DNA of 64,000 nucleotides, taken from the NCBI RefSeq assembly GCF_002042965.1, contig NZ_MZNT01000017.1, forward strand, positions 105,641 to 169,640. Reading direction: 5' to 3'. The DNA is from Paenibacillus sp. 32352 (GTDB taxonomy: Bacteria; Bacillota; Bacilli; Paenibacillales; NBRC-103111). Position numbers and translations under genes: made by a program. Below are positions 28,019 to 35,618 of this stretch, piece by piece; the first letter of the stretch is position 1; each line of letters opens with the position of its first letter. The notes below the pieces were generated by a model. The model was not told where the DNA came from. It saw only the letters and a program-made list of their open reading frames with translations, and ran no database searches.

Positions 28019-28062
28019 AAAAGAGTCTGACGTTCCTAATGAGAGAACGAAAGACTCTTTTT
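28019..28062. terminator. Bidirectional terminator ending the Dlt-like operon
   Basis: AAAGAGTCT pairs with AGACTCTTT, with inner GACGTTC/GAGAACG arms. T-runs exist on both strands (CTTTTTAAAG on plus, TCTTTTCTTTTG on minus). It ends the two small plus-strand genes and the six-gene minus-strand operon. Confidence 0.8.
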
Positions 28063-28082
28063 AAAGTTAGGTTTGTCCGGCC

Positions 28083-29234
28083 TTAGAAAGGCCAATGGAA
28101 CAAGCCCCGGTAAATCTTCAAGACGGTTTCCAGGTTACCGCTATAGACGATTACGGAAAGCGTTACAATGGCCTGGGTCAAGGCACAACGGTATAGGAAA
28201 TAGGCTCGGGACACCTTTTTCTTGTTGACCGTCGATTTGCCCAGCAAGGTTTCCAGAGCGATGACGATACCATGGTAAAGACCGTAGAAAAAATAAATCC
28301 AGCCGAAGCCATGCCACAGGCCGATCAGGACCATAATGAGAATCGACAATGCTGCTCCGGTCCATTTGGTAGGGGCTTTTCGCGTGAAAAACATAAAAAT
28401 ATGATCGCGGAACCAGTCGCCGAGTGTTGCGTGCCAATTGCGCCAAAATTGGGTGAGTGTAGGCGATTGAAACGGCTTCTTGAAGTTTTCCGGGATGGTG
28501 TAGCCCATAAGCCGGCCAAATCCGATCGCAATGTCGGAATATCCTGAAAAGTCGAAAAATAGCGTAATATAGAACCAAATCATCAGAAAGACGGATTGGT
28601 GCGTATACAGCTCCTGATTCTGTACATGATGGAACACATCCGTCATCCAGGTGACGACAACCAGCTTTTTGAACAAGCCGAGAATGATCCGCTTAATCCC
28701 TTCCTCCACTTGACTGGAGCTGACCTGATAAGGCTTTTTGGCATCGGCCATAAAGTCACGAAACTTCAGGATCGGCCCGGATGTAAAAGTAGGGACGAAC
28801 AAGATGTAGTTGGCATAGTCGATCACGGCTGCCCGGGCATCTTTGCCGAAGAAGTAAGCAAAATAATGAGCATCAATGACCTTAAGCACGTTATAGATCA
28901 ATGTCAGTGCAATGATGGCGTCATAAAGCGGGCTTTCGGTCGGCTCCATGCCGAGAAGCCTCATTCCGGAAACAGCTCCTACATTCAGTACGATGAGCAG
29001 GATGAACCAGAACAGTCTCCACTTTTTGACATGGCACAGCCATAAAAAGGCCAAATAGTTCAGCGCGGTATAGATGATATAAAAGAGAAAGAGCTTCTTG
29101 CTGAACAGGAGCAAGAAACAAAGATTGAACGCCAGCAGCAAGATTCGCTTGTTGTGCGGCCACCAACGGGTGAGGGCCAGAACGATGATCATTCCGATGA
29201 GCGCCATGACCGCGTTCATGTTCATAAAAAACAT
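28083..29234 (-). CDS. DltB-like membrane-bound O-acyltransferase (MBOAT)
   Basis: The 383-residue protein is polytopic (about ten hydrophobic spans) and carries MBOAT landmarks: FFDFSGYSDIAIGFGRLMGY, FQSPTLTQFWRNWHATLGDWF with a conserved His at 268, and GLWHGFGWIYFFYGLYHG with the catalytic-type His308. DltB takes an aminoacyl group from a carrier protein at the inner face and passes it outward. Here it is last in an operon with a carrier protein, a DltX-like peptide and a DltD-like protein, which supports that role over alginate-type O-acetylation. GAAGGAGTAAACCT precedes the ATG. No canonical dltA accompanies it. Confidence 0.85.
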   Translation of the reverse strand: MFFMNMNAVMALIGMIIVLALTRWWPHNKRILLLAFNLCFLLLFSKKLFLFYIIYTALNYLAFLWLCHVKKWRLFWFILLIVLNVGAVSGMRLLGMEPTESPLYDAIIALTLIYNVLKVIDAHYFAYFFGKDARAAVIDYANYILFVPTFTSGPILKFRDFMADAKKPYQVSSSQVEEGIKRIILGLFKKLVVVTWMTDVFHHVQNQELYTHQSVFLMIWFYITLFFDFSGYSDIAIGFGRLMGYTIPENFKKPFQSPTLTQFWRNWHATLGDWFRDHIFMFFTRKAPTKWTGAALSILIMVLIGLWHGFGWIYFFYGLYHGIVIALETLLGKSTVNKKKVSRAYFLYRCALTQAIVTLSVIVYSGNLETVLKIYRGLFHWPF

Positions 29235-29289
29235 AGGTTTACTCCTTCGGTCCTTCTAGTAAAGAACCCCGTTCCGTAAATACTCCGTT

Positions 29290-29400
29290 TTAAAATCCTT
29301 CGTAAATAAAAATACCTTTGCCGGTAAAATAGATCAATACCATGATCAGCATTGCCGTATAAACAATCACTTCGATGATTTTGCGAGCGAAAGGAGCCAT
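29290..29400 (-). CDS. DltX-like single-TM microprotein, 36 aa
   Basis: Between the DltD-like and DltB-like genes lies a 36-codon frame, MAPFARKIIEVIVYTAMLIM followed by VLIYFTGKGIFIYEGF. It has one TM segment and a C-terminal FIYEGF tail, like DltX, which ends in a similar aromatic (F/Y)xYN(E/D)F-type tail. CGAAGGAGGTTGACGC, a near-perfect ribosome binding site, sits before the ATG, and the start lies inside the end of the upstream gene (34-base overlap), so it is translated by coupling. DltX helps hand the aminoacyl group between DltB and DltD in canonical systems. Size makes it easy to miss. Confidence 0.75.
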   Translation of the reverse strand: MAPFARKIIEVIVYTAMLIMVLIYFTGKGIFIYEGF

Positions 29401-30341
29401 GCGTCAACCTCCTTCGTAAATACCGGCGCGCCTTCCTGACGGCTTAAGTGAACGAGATCGTGAAAGAGCGACTTGTCGTACTTTTGCAGCAAATCCAATA
29501 CAGGGACGTTATAGGAGGCTAGCCGCTGATTCACATCCGCCTGCAATCCTGGCATATAACGCGGCAGCTCGTAAGCTTTATTCCACGGCATCCAGACCAC
29601 ACGAAGCTTCAGATGATGCTCTTGGGCGTAGGCGAGTATCCAATCCAGCGCCGCAAGATTCTCCTTATAATCATTGCGGGACATCCAGCCGAAGCGTTGG
29701 TCGTATTCGCCCCATTTTTTCTTCAGCTCTTCGTCGGTTTTGTGCCCGAAGTAAAGCTCTTTATCAATCCAACGCGGCTGATAAGCCAAAGGATGCTCCT
29801 TACTCAGCTTAAGCGTCTCCGGAAAAGCGGCGCAGCTCTTTATAGCAGAAGCATCCTGCTTGAGAAGCCCCTGATATAACCCGCAGGAGACCTCGGTACC
29901 CGTATCCCGGAAATAATCGCGGTAAGCGTACACATAAGGCTGGTACCAAAGCTTAAACCATGGATAAGTGGGGTCGGTTTCCAGGCTGTCGATCATGGTA
30001 TGGACGTCTATACCGATGACCAGCTCGTCTTCAACATGGAAAAGCTGCCGTTCCAAAATTGCTTTCAGATCGGTCAGCTTGCCGTAGGAGAGTCCCATCT
30101 CTATTAATTTGGCGTTCGACTTTTCCTCTATATACGCACCGGTTACAGCCGAATTGCCGAAGAATGCAGGACCGTGATCCTGCCATTGATGGTGGTATAA
30201 CGTCTTGGTAAAGTCGTTTTTATAAAATCGGCGCGACGTCACCATCGGATCCCACAGGCTGATGAGAAGATCCGACAGGACGAAGACGACGATCAGCAGC
30301 AGCACAAAGCTGTTTTTGCGAAAAAAAGCGCTCAGTTTCAT
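29367..30341 (-). CDS. DltD-like membrane-anchored SGNH-type protein
   Basis: The 324-residue protein has an N-terminal signal anchor (residues 10-30) and an extracytoplasmic domain. GNSAVTGAY places a nucleophile-type Ser at 64 in an SGNH block I-like position, and HDLVH gives a DxxH pair at Asp295/His298 near the C-terminus, the usual triad arrangement. DltD is the extracellular partner that moves D-Ala to lipoteichoic acid. Similarity is by layout and context rather than clear sequence identity. The Shine-Dalgarno is weak; the gene starts 15 bases after the ligase stop. Another possibility is an acyl esterase for surface glycans. Confidence 0.7.
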   Translation of the reverse strand: MKLSAFFRKNSFVLLLIVVFVLSDLLISLWDPMVTSRRFYKNDFTKTLYHHQWQDHGPAFFGNSAVTGAYIEEKSNAKLIEMGLSYGKLTDLKAILERQLFHVEDELVIGIDVHTMIDSLETDPTYPWFKLWYQPYVYAYRDYFRDTGTEVSCGLYQGLLKQDASAIKSCAAFPETLKLSKEHPLAYQPRWIDKELYFGHKTDEELKKKWGEYDQRFGWMSRNDYKENLAALDWILAYAQEHHLKLRVVWMPWNKAYELPRYMPGLQADVNQRLASYNVPVLDLLQKYDKSLFHDLVHLSRQEGAPVFTKEVDAWLLSLAKSSK

Positions 30342-30356
30342 AAGGAACCTACATCT

Positions 30357-31553
30357 TTACAACGATTTTTGCTGCCAAGCATGGTACTGCTCACGGAAAG
30401 CGGCAGGCCAATTCGATTCTTCCAATCCGTATTGAGCCAAGAACGCAAATGCCCAACGCTCGATGCCGAAGCCGACGCAGCCGGTGACTGCATTGCGTTT
30501 GCCCATCTTGATGTTAAATGCCGTACCGAACGTATTGCTGTGGAAATTGATGGAGCTGCAGGCGATCGATTTGTTAACATAAGGAACCGTCAACCGAAGC
30601 TCATATTTCATTTCCTGATTCCGCTGGAAGGATGCCTTGGTTTGGAAATCATTCGTGAAGAACGGGTCGTTAGCGATTTCCAGCATGCTGTCTACATTCC
30701 ATTCAACGGCCAGCTCTTTGATATATTCGATTGAACGAAGCCGGTTTTCTTTGACGAACTCCGGTTTCCCTACGAAAATAATCTCGCGCATGCTGAAATC
30801 GAGCAAGCGGCCGAAATCGCTATGATTGCGCGATTCAAAACGGTGGCATTTGGAGATAGCCGAGACGATAAGCCCGTCGCCCTCAAGCGTTTCGTTCTGA
30901 AGGCCTTCGTAGCAGTGGTAGCACGTCGATGGGTTCATCGTAAACTTCGGCTTCGGCATGGTCTGGTTAAGATCCAACGGAGCATCCTGCTTCCAGCCTC
31001 CGGCATCGCGAATAGATTGGGAGAAGGATTCAATAATCTCGAGATCCTCGCGCAGATGCGTAAGAAAGTGGATATGCTCCGGGAAGGAGGTGAAGTGATT
31101 TGTTTTGTTCAAAGTATCGGCATGAATGACGGCCGGATACGATTCCTCCTTGACTCCCTCGAATCGATTGGCGACCTTGGTTACGAAGGAATAGTCGAAG
31201 AAACGCATCAGACTTGAGAACGGCTCACGGAAAATAAATAAGCCCGGCTCAAGCACTTTAATGATTTTACGGTCTACGAGCTCGGAAATAATGTCGCCTT
31301 CATAAGGGGTATTGACTTTATGCTCGAATAAAATATTTTCTTTAAAGCCAAAATCACCCTGCGAGAAACGGGTAATTAAACGGCGTACGTGCGCTTCAAT
31401 CGCCTCGTTGCCCTTGGCCGATTCATGAGTGATATAGATCTTGTTATCATCAATCCGTATATCGCGGATTTGCTCGTCGATGAAGGCGGCGGCATATTTC
31501 AATTGTCCGTGCTGGCTAGAAGCCAATCCCTCTAGGGATACGACGCATTCCAT
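30357..31553 (-). CDS. SerRS-like amino acid:[carrier protein] ligase
   Basis: The 398-residue protein looks like the catalytic core of a class II aminoacyl-tRNA synthetase of atypical SerRS type without a tRNA-binding arm. Motif 2 is seen as CHRFESRNHSDF followed by DFSMREIIFVG (residues 236-261), and motif 3 as GFGIERW (361-367). Cys211 in STCYHCYEG, a Glu in MRE and Cys332 are candidate zinc ligands. Known homologues in Bradyrhizobium activate glycine or alanine and load it onto a carrier protein instead of tRNA. A carrier protein gene lies 6 bases upstream. The ATG at 31553 follows GCGAGGTAATTGATT; a TTG at 31559 is possible. The amino acid used is unknown. Confidence 0.8.
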   Translation of the reverse strand: MECVVSLEGLASSQHGQLKYAAAFIDEQIRDIRIDDNKIYITHESAKGNEAIEAHVRRLITRFSQGDFGFKENILFEHKVNTPYEGDIISELVDRKIIKVLEPGLFIFREPFSSLMRFFDYSFVTKVANRFEGVKEESYPAVIHADTLNKTNHFTSFPEHIHFLTHLREDLEIIESFSQSIRDAGGWKQDAPLDLNQTMPKPKFTMNPSTCYHCYEGLQNETLEGDGLIVSAISKCHRFESRNHSDFGRLLDFSMREIIFVGKPEFVKENRLRSIEYIKELAVEWNVDSMLEIANDPFFTNDFQTKASFQRNQEMKYELRLTVPYVNKSIACSSINFHSNTFGTAFNIKMGKRNAVTGCVGFGIERWAFAFLAQYGLEESNWPAAFREQYHAWQQKSL

Positions 31554-31559
31554 AATCAA

Positions 31560-31811
31560 TTACCTCGCAGTCTTGGTCTGAATGAAATCGGCGATTTCTC
31601 GCACTGTATTCATAGAATAAAGCATCAGGTCCTGATTCGTCACTTGGATCCCATAGGTTTTCTCGATATGAGCAATCAACGCGGTAGCTCCGATAGAATC
31701 AATATAGCCGTAGTCGAACAAGTGGACATCTACGGTAAAATCGTCATCGTCCTCTTCAATTTCATAGCGGTTGCGGATGTGCTCTTCGAGCTGCTGAAGC
31801 AAGTCTTGCAT
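31560..31811 (-). CDS. Peptidyl/acyl carrier protein
   Basis: This 83-residue acidic protein has the four-helix carrier fold pattern with the phosphopantetheine Ser39 in GYIDSIGATAL, where DSI replaces the usual DSL. The helix III region (NQDLMLYSMNTVREIADFI) is typical. It should be modified by a phosphopantetheinyl transferase encoded elsewhere. The ATG at 31811 follows AAAGGAGGACTTTTC. It takes the place of DltC in this operon and is the likely substrate of the adjacent SerRS-like ligase. Confidence 0.88.
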   Translation of the reverse strand: MQDLLQQLEEHIRNRYEIEEDDDDFTVDVHLFDYGYIDSIGATALIAHIEKTYGIQVTNQDLMLYSMNTVREIADFIQTKTAR

Positions 31812-31882
31812 GAAAAGTCCTCCTTTGGAAGTCATCTATGGTTAAATTCGGTATGACGAAAATTTGGCGGGTAACGCGAGAA

Positions 31883-31912
31883 ATTCCCGCTAGAGCTTGT
31901 GCTTGCGGGAAT
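31883..31912 (-). other. Stem-loop between the FG-GAP gene and the carrier protein gene
   Basis: ATTCCCGC (31883-31890) and GCGGGAAT (31905-31912) form a perfect 8-bp stem with a 14-base loop in the 142-base spacer. On the minus strand TTTCTC follows, a poor T-run. It could weaken read-through (attenuation) or mark a processing site, so that the downstream five genes are expressed differently from the first. Confidence 0.45.
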
Positions 31913-31953
31913 CTTTCGGTCACGAGGCTTCCGTTTCAACGGGCCAAGCCTTC

Positions 31954-34900
31954 TTAATAACGGATCGTTATTGTTGCCGGCGCTCCGAAGTGAGTCACGG
32001 TATACGTCCCGTCCTCCGCTTTATGGTCGATCTGGAGCTGATCTCCTTCGATCGTAAGCGGCTTCGAGCTTTGCAGCTGAATCTGCTGCATGCCGTCCGA
32101 CTGCCATTCCAGCTTCCACTGGCCTTGCTGCTTGTCCAGCTTATAGGGCACATTGGAACGGAGCAAATGCAGCCGGCCGTCGTCGCTCGAACCGAACCAG
32201 ACCTTGGTAGCCTGCGGAACGCCTAAATACAGCTTCTGGTTAAGCGTAGTGAACACGTCGGCATCGGTAGAAACCGGGCGGTCTTCGTAAGCCAAGCCGC
32301 GTTCAATGACGACGCCAAGCGTCCCTTTGTATTCGGCAGCCTGGACGGGGACATGGTCCGTTGACGGCTTGATCCGTATCGACGGCTCCGTATGGATGCC
32401 GATCATCCGTTTCAAATGATCCGCGATGACCTCGATCCACGGCCGGTATACCGTCGTTTGAGTCGTTAAGGTATTAAGGACCGAGCGGGCCAATTGCGGC
32501 TCTTTCATAAAGTTATAGCCGTACTGATTGCGGATCTGGTCCAAATATTTGACGAATTCGAGCAAGCCTCCCGGTCCGGCTACGCCATTCGGGAATTTGT
32601 ATTCAATGTGCTCGAAATAATCGATCGGCAGATCAAGCTGAATATAGGACTGGAACAGATCCTCGGTGGAATACTGCCCAAGTCGAAGCACTGGCGCCGG
32701 TGTGCCGAGCAGCATCGGCGGATTCGAAGGCTCGGATGAGCCCTGGTCCGTCATTAGGAATGGCATCCCCCAATTGTATTGAACACCCAAACGGGGTTCA
32801 TTCGGAATATTGGACGGACGGAAACCGAAGTTGTACCAAATCCCCGCGCCGCGCTCGTTGTTCAAAGTCTGCGTACGATCTGGATTGTTGATGCGCCAGG
32901 TATGCTGGTTCGTGCCTGGCATGTTCCACGGAATGTCCAAGGTTTTGAACGATTTTTGCTGGAGGGCAATTTCCTCCTTCTCCTGCTCGTCGCTCGTAAA
33001 GTTATGGACAAAGATGTGCGGGTACAGGTCCAGGTAATGATCCTTGTTATATTGAATAAAGGCTTTCAGCTGCTCCGCATAAGGGAACTTGGGATCATCG
33101 ACGGTAATCGGCATGCCGAATTCCAGCTGGCCTACGATAAGATCGTCTTTACCGTCATGATTCAAGTCATACCACAGCGGCACCGAATTGTGACCGCCTA
33201 CGAGAGCATGATTGCCGAGCTGGTTCACGGTAGCGCCCTCGACTACGCCGGAAGGCTTCCAAGTACCGTCAGCCTGCTGCAAATAAATGCGCAGGTCGCC
33301 TTCGACGTTGCCGACCACGAGGTCGGGCCGACCGTCGCCGTTCATGTCACGGATCGACGGCGCGGCGAATCGGGCAGGCAGCTTGAACAGCAGGCTGCCT
33401 TCGTCGAAGGCGACGGGCTCCCCGGCTGTGCCGGAGCCCGAGCCGCCGCGGCCCGCGGTGCGGTGGCCGCGATAGAGCGTCACACCGCCGTCCGCATCCC
33501 CGACCACGAGGTCGGGAACGCCGTCGGCGGTGACGTCACCCAGAGCCGGAGCCACAGGCGCCGCGGCTCGGATGGGCTTGCCGCCCGCCAATAGCGGGGC
33601 GGGCTCCGCAAAGGCGCCGCCGGCTTCGCCATAGGCGACGGCGAGCGTGCCGTCGGACAGCCCGAGTACGAGGTCGGGCTGTCCGTCGCCGTTGAGATCG
33701 TACGCCGCAACGCTCGCGTACGCATCGGTCTTGAGCGGCTGACCGTTCTTCAGCCGCAGCGGCTCGCGCTTGCCGAAGGCATCGGGCGCGGTCGTGCCGC
33801 CGGGCAGGAGCTGCCCGGCATAGGCATCCGGCTGCGTCCCGGTGTTGCGGTAAGCGGAGACGGTGCCGTCAGCCGAGCCGACAATCAGGTCCGGCTTGCC
33901 GTCGCCGTTCCAATCGGCGAGAGCAGGATAAGCGCGGAAGGGCTTGTCGATCGGATCGCCGAGCGAGCGGTAGTCCGGATACAGCGCGAGCTGAATCGGC
34001 TTGCCGTCGCCCATGATGCGGGTTCCGCTCGAATAGAACGAGTTCGGCGTCTCCCCGACGAAGGCGGGCTTCTCGTTCGTCCCCGTATTCAAGTGTACGG
34101 CCAGCGATTCCTGCCACCGCCCCCAATGAAATGAGGAGCGGACGAGTGTGAAGGACGGCACCTGATTGTACTTCTTCAGGAGCTCGGCCCATTGAATGCC
34201 TTCGCCGTCGCGAATCGCCTCGATAGCTTCAAAGTGATTTTGATGCGACATGGCGGGCCGGCCATAAGGTCCGAGCACTTTTTTGATGCTGTAGCCGAGC
34301 GTTTCCTTGGATACGAAAGCCACATATTCGCTCCGGAACAGCGCGCTTCCCGCACTGAAGGTAAAGTGAAAATAGGGCTCGAGCGGCAGCTGCCCGCGGT
34401 CATAATATAACGCGCCTGCGGTCGGCTTCTTGGCTTGATTCGTTTGTTCCGCCAGCTTAGCGAAGCCCAGGCTGGGGTCCATACCGCTGCTCATATCATA
34501 GCCGGTAATATAGAATCGGTTCGGCAGGAGAGCGCTGCTGAAAAAGACAGTCCCTTTTCCGTACCGGTTCAAGGCGTACAGCGCCGTATCATGCAAGGAT
34601 ACGACGGGCTCTGCCGTCGAAGGGATCAAGCCTTTGCCCCACGAAAACCTCTGCAGGTCCGACACTCCATCATGATTGATGTAATTGTCCATGAACTGCC
34701 GGAACAGCTGCTGCATTGCCTGCAAATTCAGCTCGACATTCGGATAGGAGAACGTCTCCGCTCCGGCCGGGGCTGTTTTTGCCGTGCTTGCGGCAAGAGC
34801 TTTGGGCGGTGTCAGCTCAACGAGCTCCTTCGCGCCTATAAAGGCCAACGGAAAATCCGCGGCCAATCCATTTTCAAGGAACAGATGCCCTCCCTGCGAT

Positions 34901-35205
34901 ACATAGCTTTGAAGCAGCTCGCGCTGCTTGTCTGTTATCGCTTCATGAAGGGAAGGATCCAAATATACGGCTTCATAGCTTTTCAGCTGGTTGAGCGAAA
35001 GCTGCTCCAGACTGCGCCGTTCCAATTGCAAATTGGCGATTAACGACTGCTTCAATTGGCCATAGGCAGCCGAGTCATAGCTGTCCCCATTCGATACATA
35101 GAGCATGTGAACGGACAGCTCCTTGTCGGAGACGGCCAACCACGCTGCGAGGATAAGCAGGATGCCGATAACGGTGCCTGCGATCCGGGCTTTTGTTAAC
35201 TTCAT
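31954..35205 (-). CDS. Large membrane-anchored FG-GAP (VCBS) repeat protein, first gene of the Dlt-like operon
   Basis: The 1083-residue protein has an N-terminal signal anchor (about 5-27) and a long outside part. Residues 32-240 resemble a class I glutamine-amidotransferase-like fold (YVSNGD, then LLQSYVSQGGHLFLENG). Residues 370-700 hold five FG-GAP/VCBS units with DxNGDGxPDLxVG calcium loops near 431, 503, 557, 620 and 680. The C-terminal 380 residues are rich in Trp/Tyr and His (PWNMPGTNQHTW, then LEFVKYLDQIRNQYGYNF) and look carbohydrate-active, but I cannot name the family. The repeat region is visibly richer in G+C than its flanks. ATG at 35205 behind GAGGGATTTC. Likely a glycan-binding or glycan-modifying partner of the system; that is inference. 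Confidence 0.7.
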   Translation of the reverse strand: MKLTKARIAGTVIGILLILAAWLAVSDKELSVHMLYVSNGDSYDSAAYGQLKQSLIANLQLERRSLEQLSLNQLKSYEAVYLDPSLHEAITDKQRELLQSYVSQGGHLFLENGLAADFPLAFIGAKELVELTPPKALAASTAKTAPAGAETFSYPNVELNLQAMQQLFRQFMDNYINHDGVSDLQRFSWGKGLIPSTAEPVVSLHDTALYALNRYGKGTVFFSSALLPNRFYITGYDMSSGMDPSLGFAKLAEQTNQAKKPTAGALYYDRGQLPLEPYFHFTFSAGSALFRSEYVAFVSKETLGYSIKKVLGPYGRPAMSHQNHFEAIEAIRDGEGIQWAELLKKYNQVPSFTLVRSSFHWGRWQESLAVHLNTGTNEKPAFVGETPNSFYSSGTRIMGDGKPIQLALYPDYRSLGDPIDKPFRAYPALADWNGDGKPDLIVGSADGTVSAYRNTGTQPDAYAGQLLPGGTTAPDAFGKREPLRLKNGQPLKTDAYASVAAYDLNGDGQPDLVLGLSDGTLAVAYGEAGGAFAEPAPLLAGGKPIRAAAPVAPALGDVTADGVPDLVVGDADGGVTLYRGHRTAGRGGSGSGTAGEPVAFDEGSLLFKLPARFAAPSIRDMNGDGRPDLVVGNVEGDLRIYLQQADGTWKPSGVVEGATVNQLGNHALVGGHNSVPLWYDLNHDGKDDLIVGQLEFGMPITVDDPKFPYAEQLKAFIQYNKDHYLDLYPHIFVHNFTSDEQEKEEIALQQKSFKTLDIPWNMPGTNQHTWRINNPDRTQTLNNERGAGIWYNFGFRPSNIPNEPRLGVQYNWGMPFLMTDQGSSEPSNPPMLLGTPAPVLRLGQYSTEDLFQSYIQLDLPIDYFEHIEYKFPNGVAGPGGLLEFVKYLDQIRNQYGYNFMKEPQLARSVLNTLTTQTTVYRPWIEVIADHLKRMIGIHTEPSIRIKPSTDHVPVQAAEYKGTLGVVIERGLAYEDRPVSTDADVFTTLNQKLYLGVPQATKVWFGSSDDGRLHLLRSNVPYKLDKQQGQWKLEWQSDGMQQIQLQSSKPLTIEGDQLQIDHKAEDGTYTVTHFGAPATITIRY

Positions 35206-35244
35206 GAAATCCCTCAATTATATCTCTGGTTGGACTACCTTGCA

Positions 35245-35273
35245 ATTATAGCATGGATGGCGGGCTTTGTTAA
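35245..35273 (-). promoter_or_regulatory. Sigma-A promoter of the Dlt-like operon
   Basis: On the minus strand TTAACA (35273-35268) and TATAAT (35250-35245) are exactly 17 bases apart, about 40 bases before the FG-GAP gene start. This is a strong vegetative-type promoter for the six-gene unit. Confidence 0.7.
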
Positions 35274-35618
35274 CTTTTGTCGGCAGTTCCAGCATGGTGT
35301 CACAAAGGGGGAGAGTTGGGGTGCGGCGTGCTTTTGGATTGGCGTTGCCTGCTGAAAAACTGGGAATGGTCCATCCGATAGGGGAGGCGACGAACAGCTG
35401 CTTGTCAGCCTGCGCTGCTTGCTTTTTCATCAGCCTCTCCCGGTCATTGGGCAGATTCCGGCTCGCTGCTTGCTCAATCTGTCACTCGTGCGGCGGCCAG
35501 GCCGTTTCCTCTGCCATTTGCTGGTTTCATTAGCTTTCGGGCCTCCTTTTCTGGTACACTATATAGTTGAAGTGATAAAATCAGACGCGGAATCAGCATT
35601 CGGAGGAATGAACATTAT
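35274..35618. other. Divergent intergenic region without a recognised gene
   Basis: About 345 bases between the Dlt-like operon promoter and the U32 gene. Short open frames exist on both strands but lack ribosome binding sites and family features. Near the right end TACACT and TATAGT (35555-35567) are possible -10 boxes for the U32 gene with weak -35 elements. I see no convincing riboswitch or small RNA. Confidence 0.5.

Noticed and set aside
32779..33594. 271-codon plus-strand frame opposite the FG-GAP gene
   Set aside because: High G+C keeps several frames open here. The minus strand shows regular DxNGDGxPDL repeats, which decides the coding strand.
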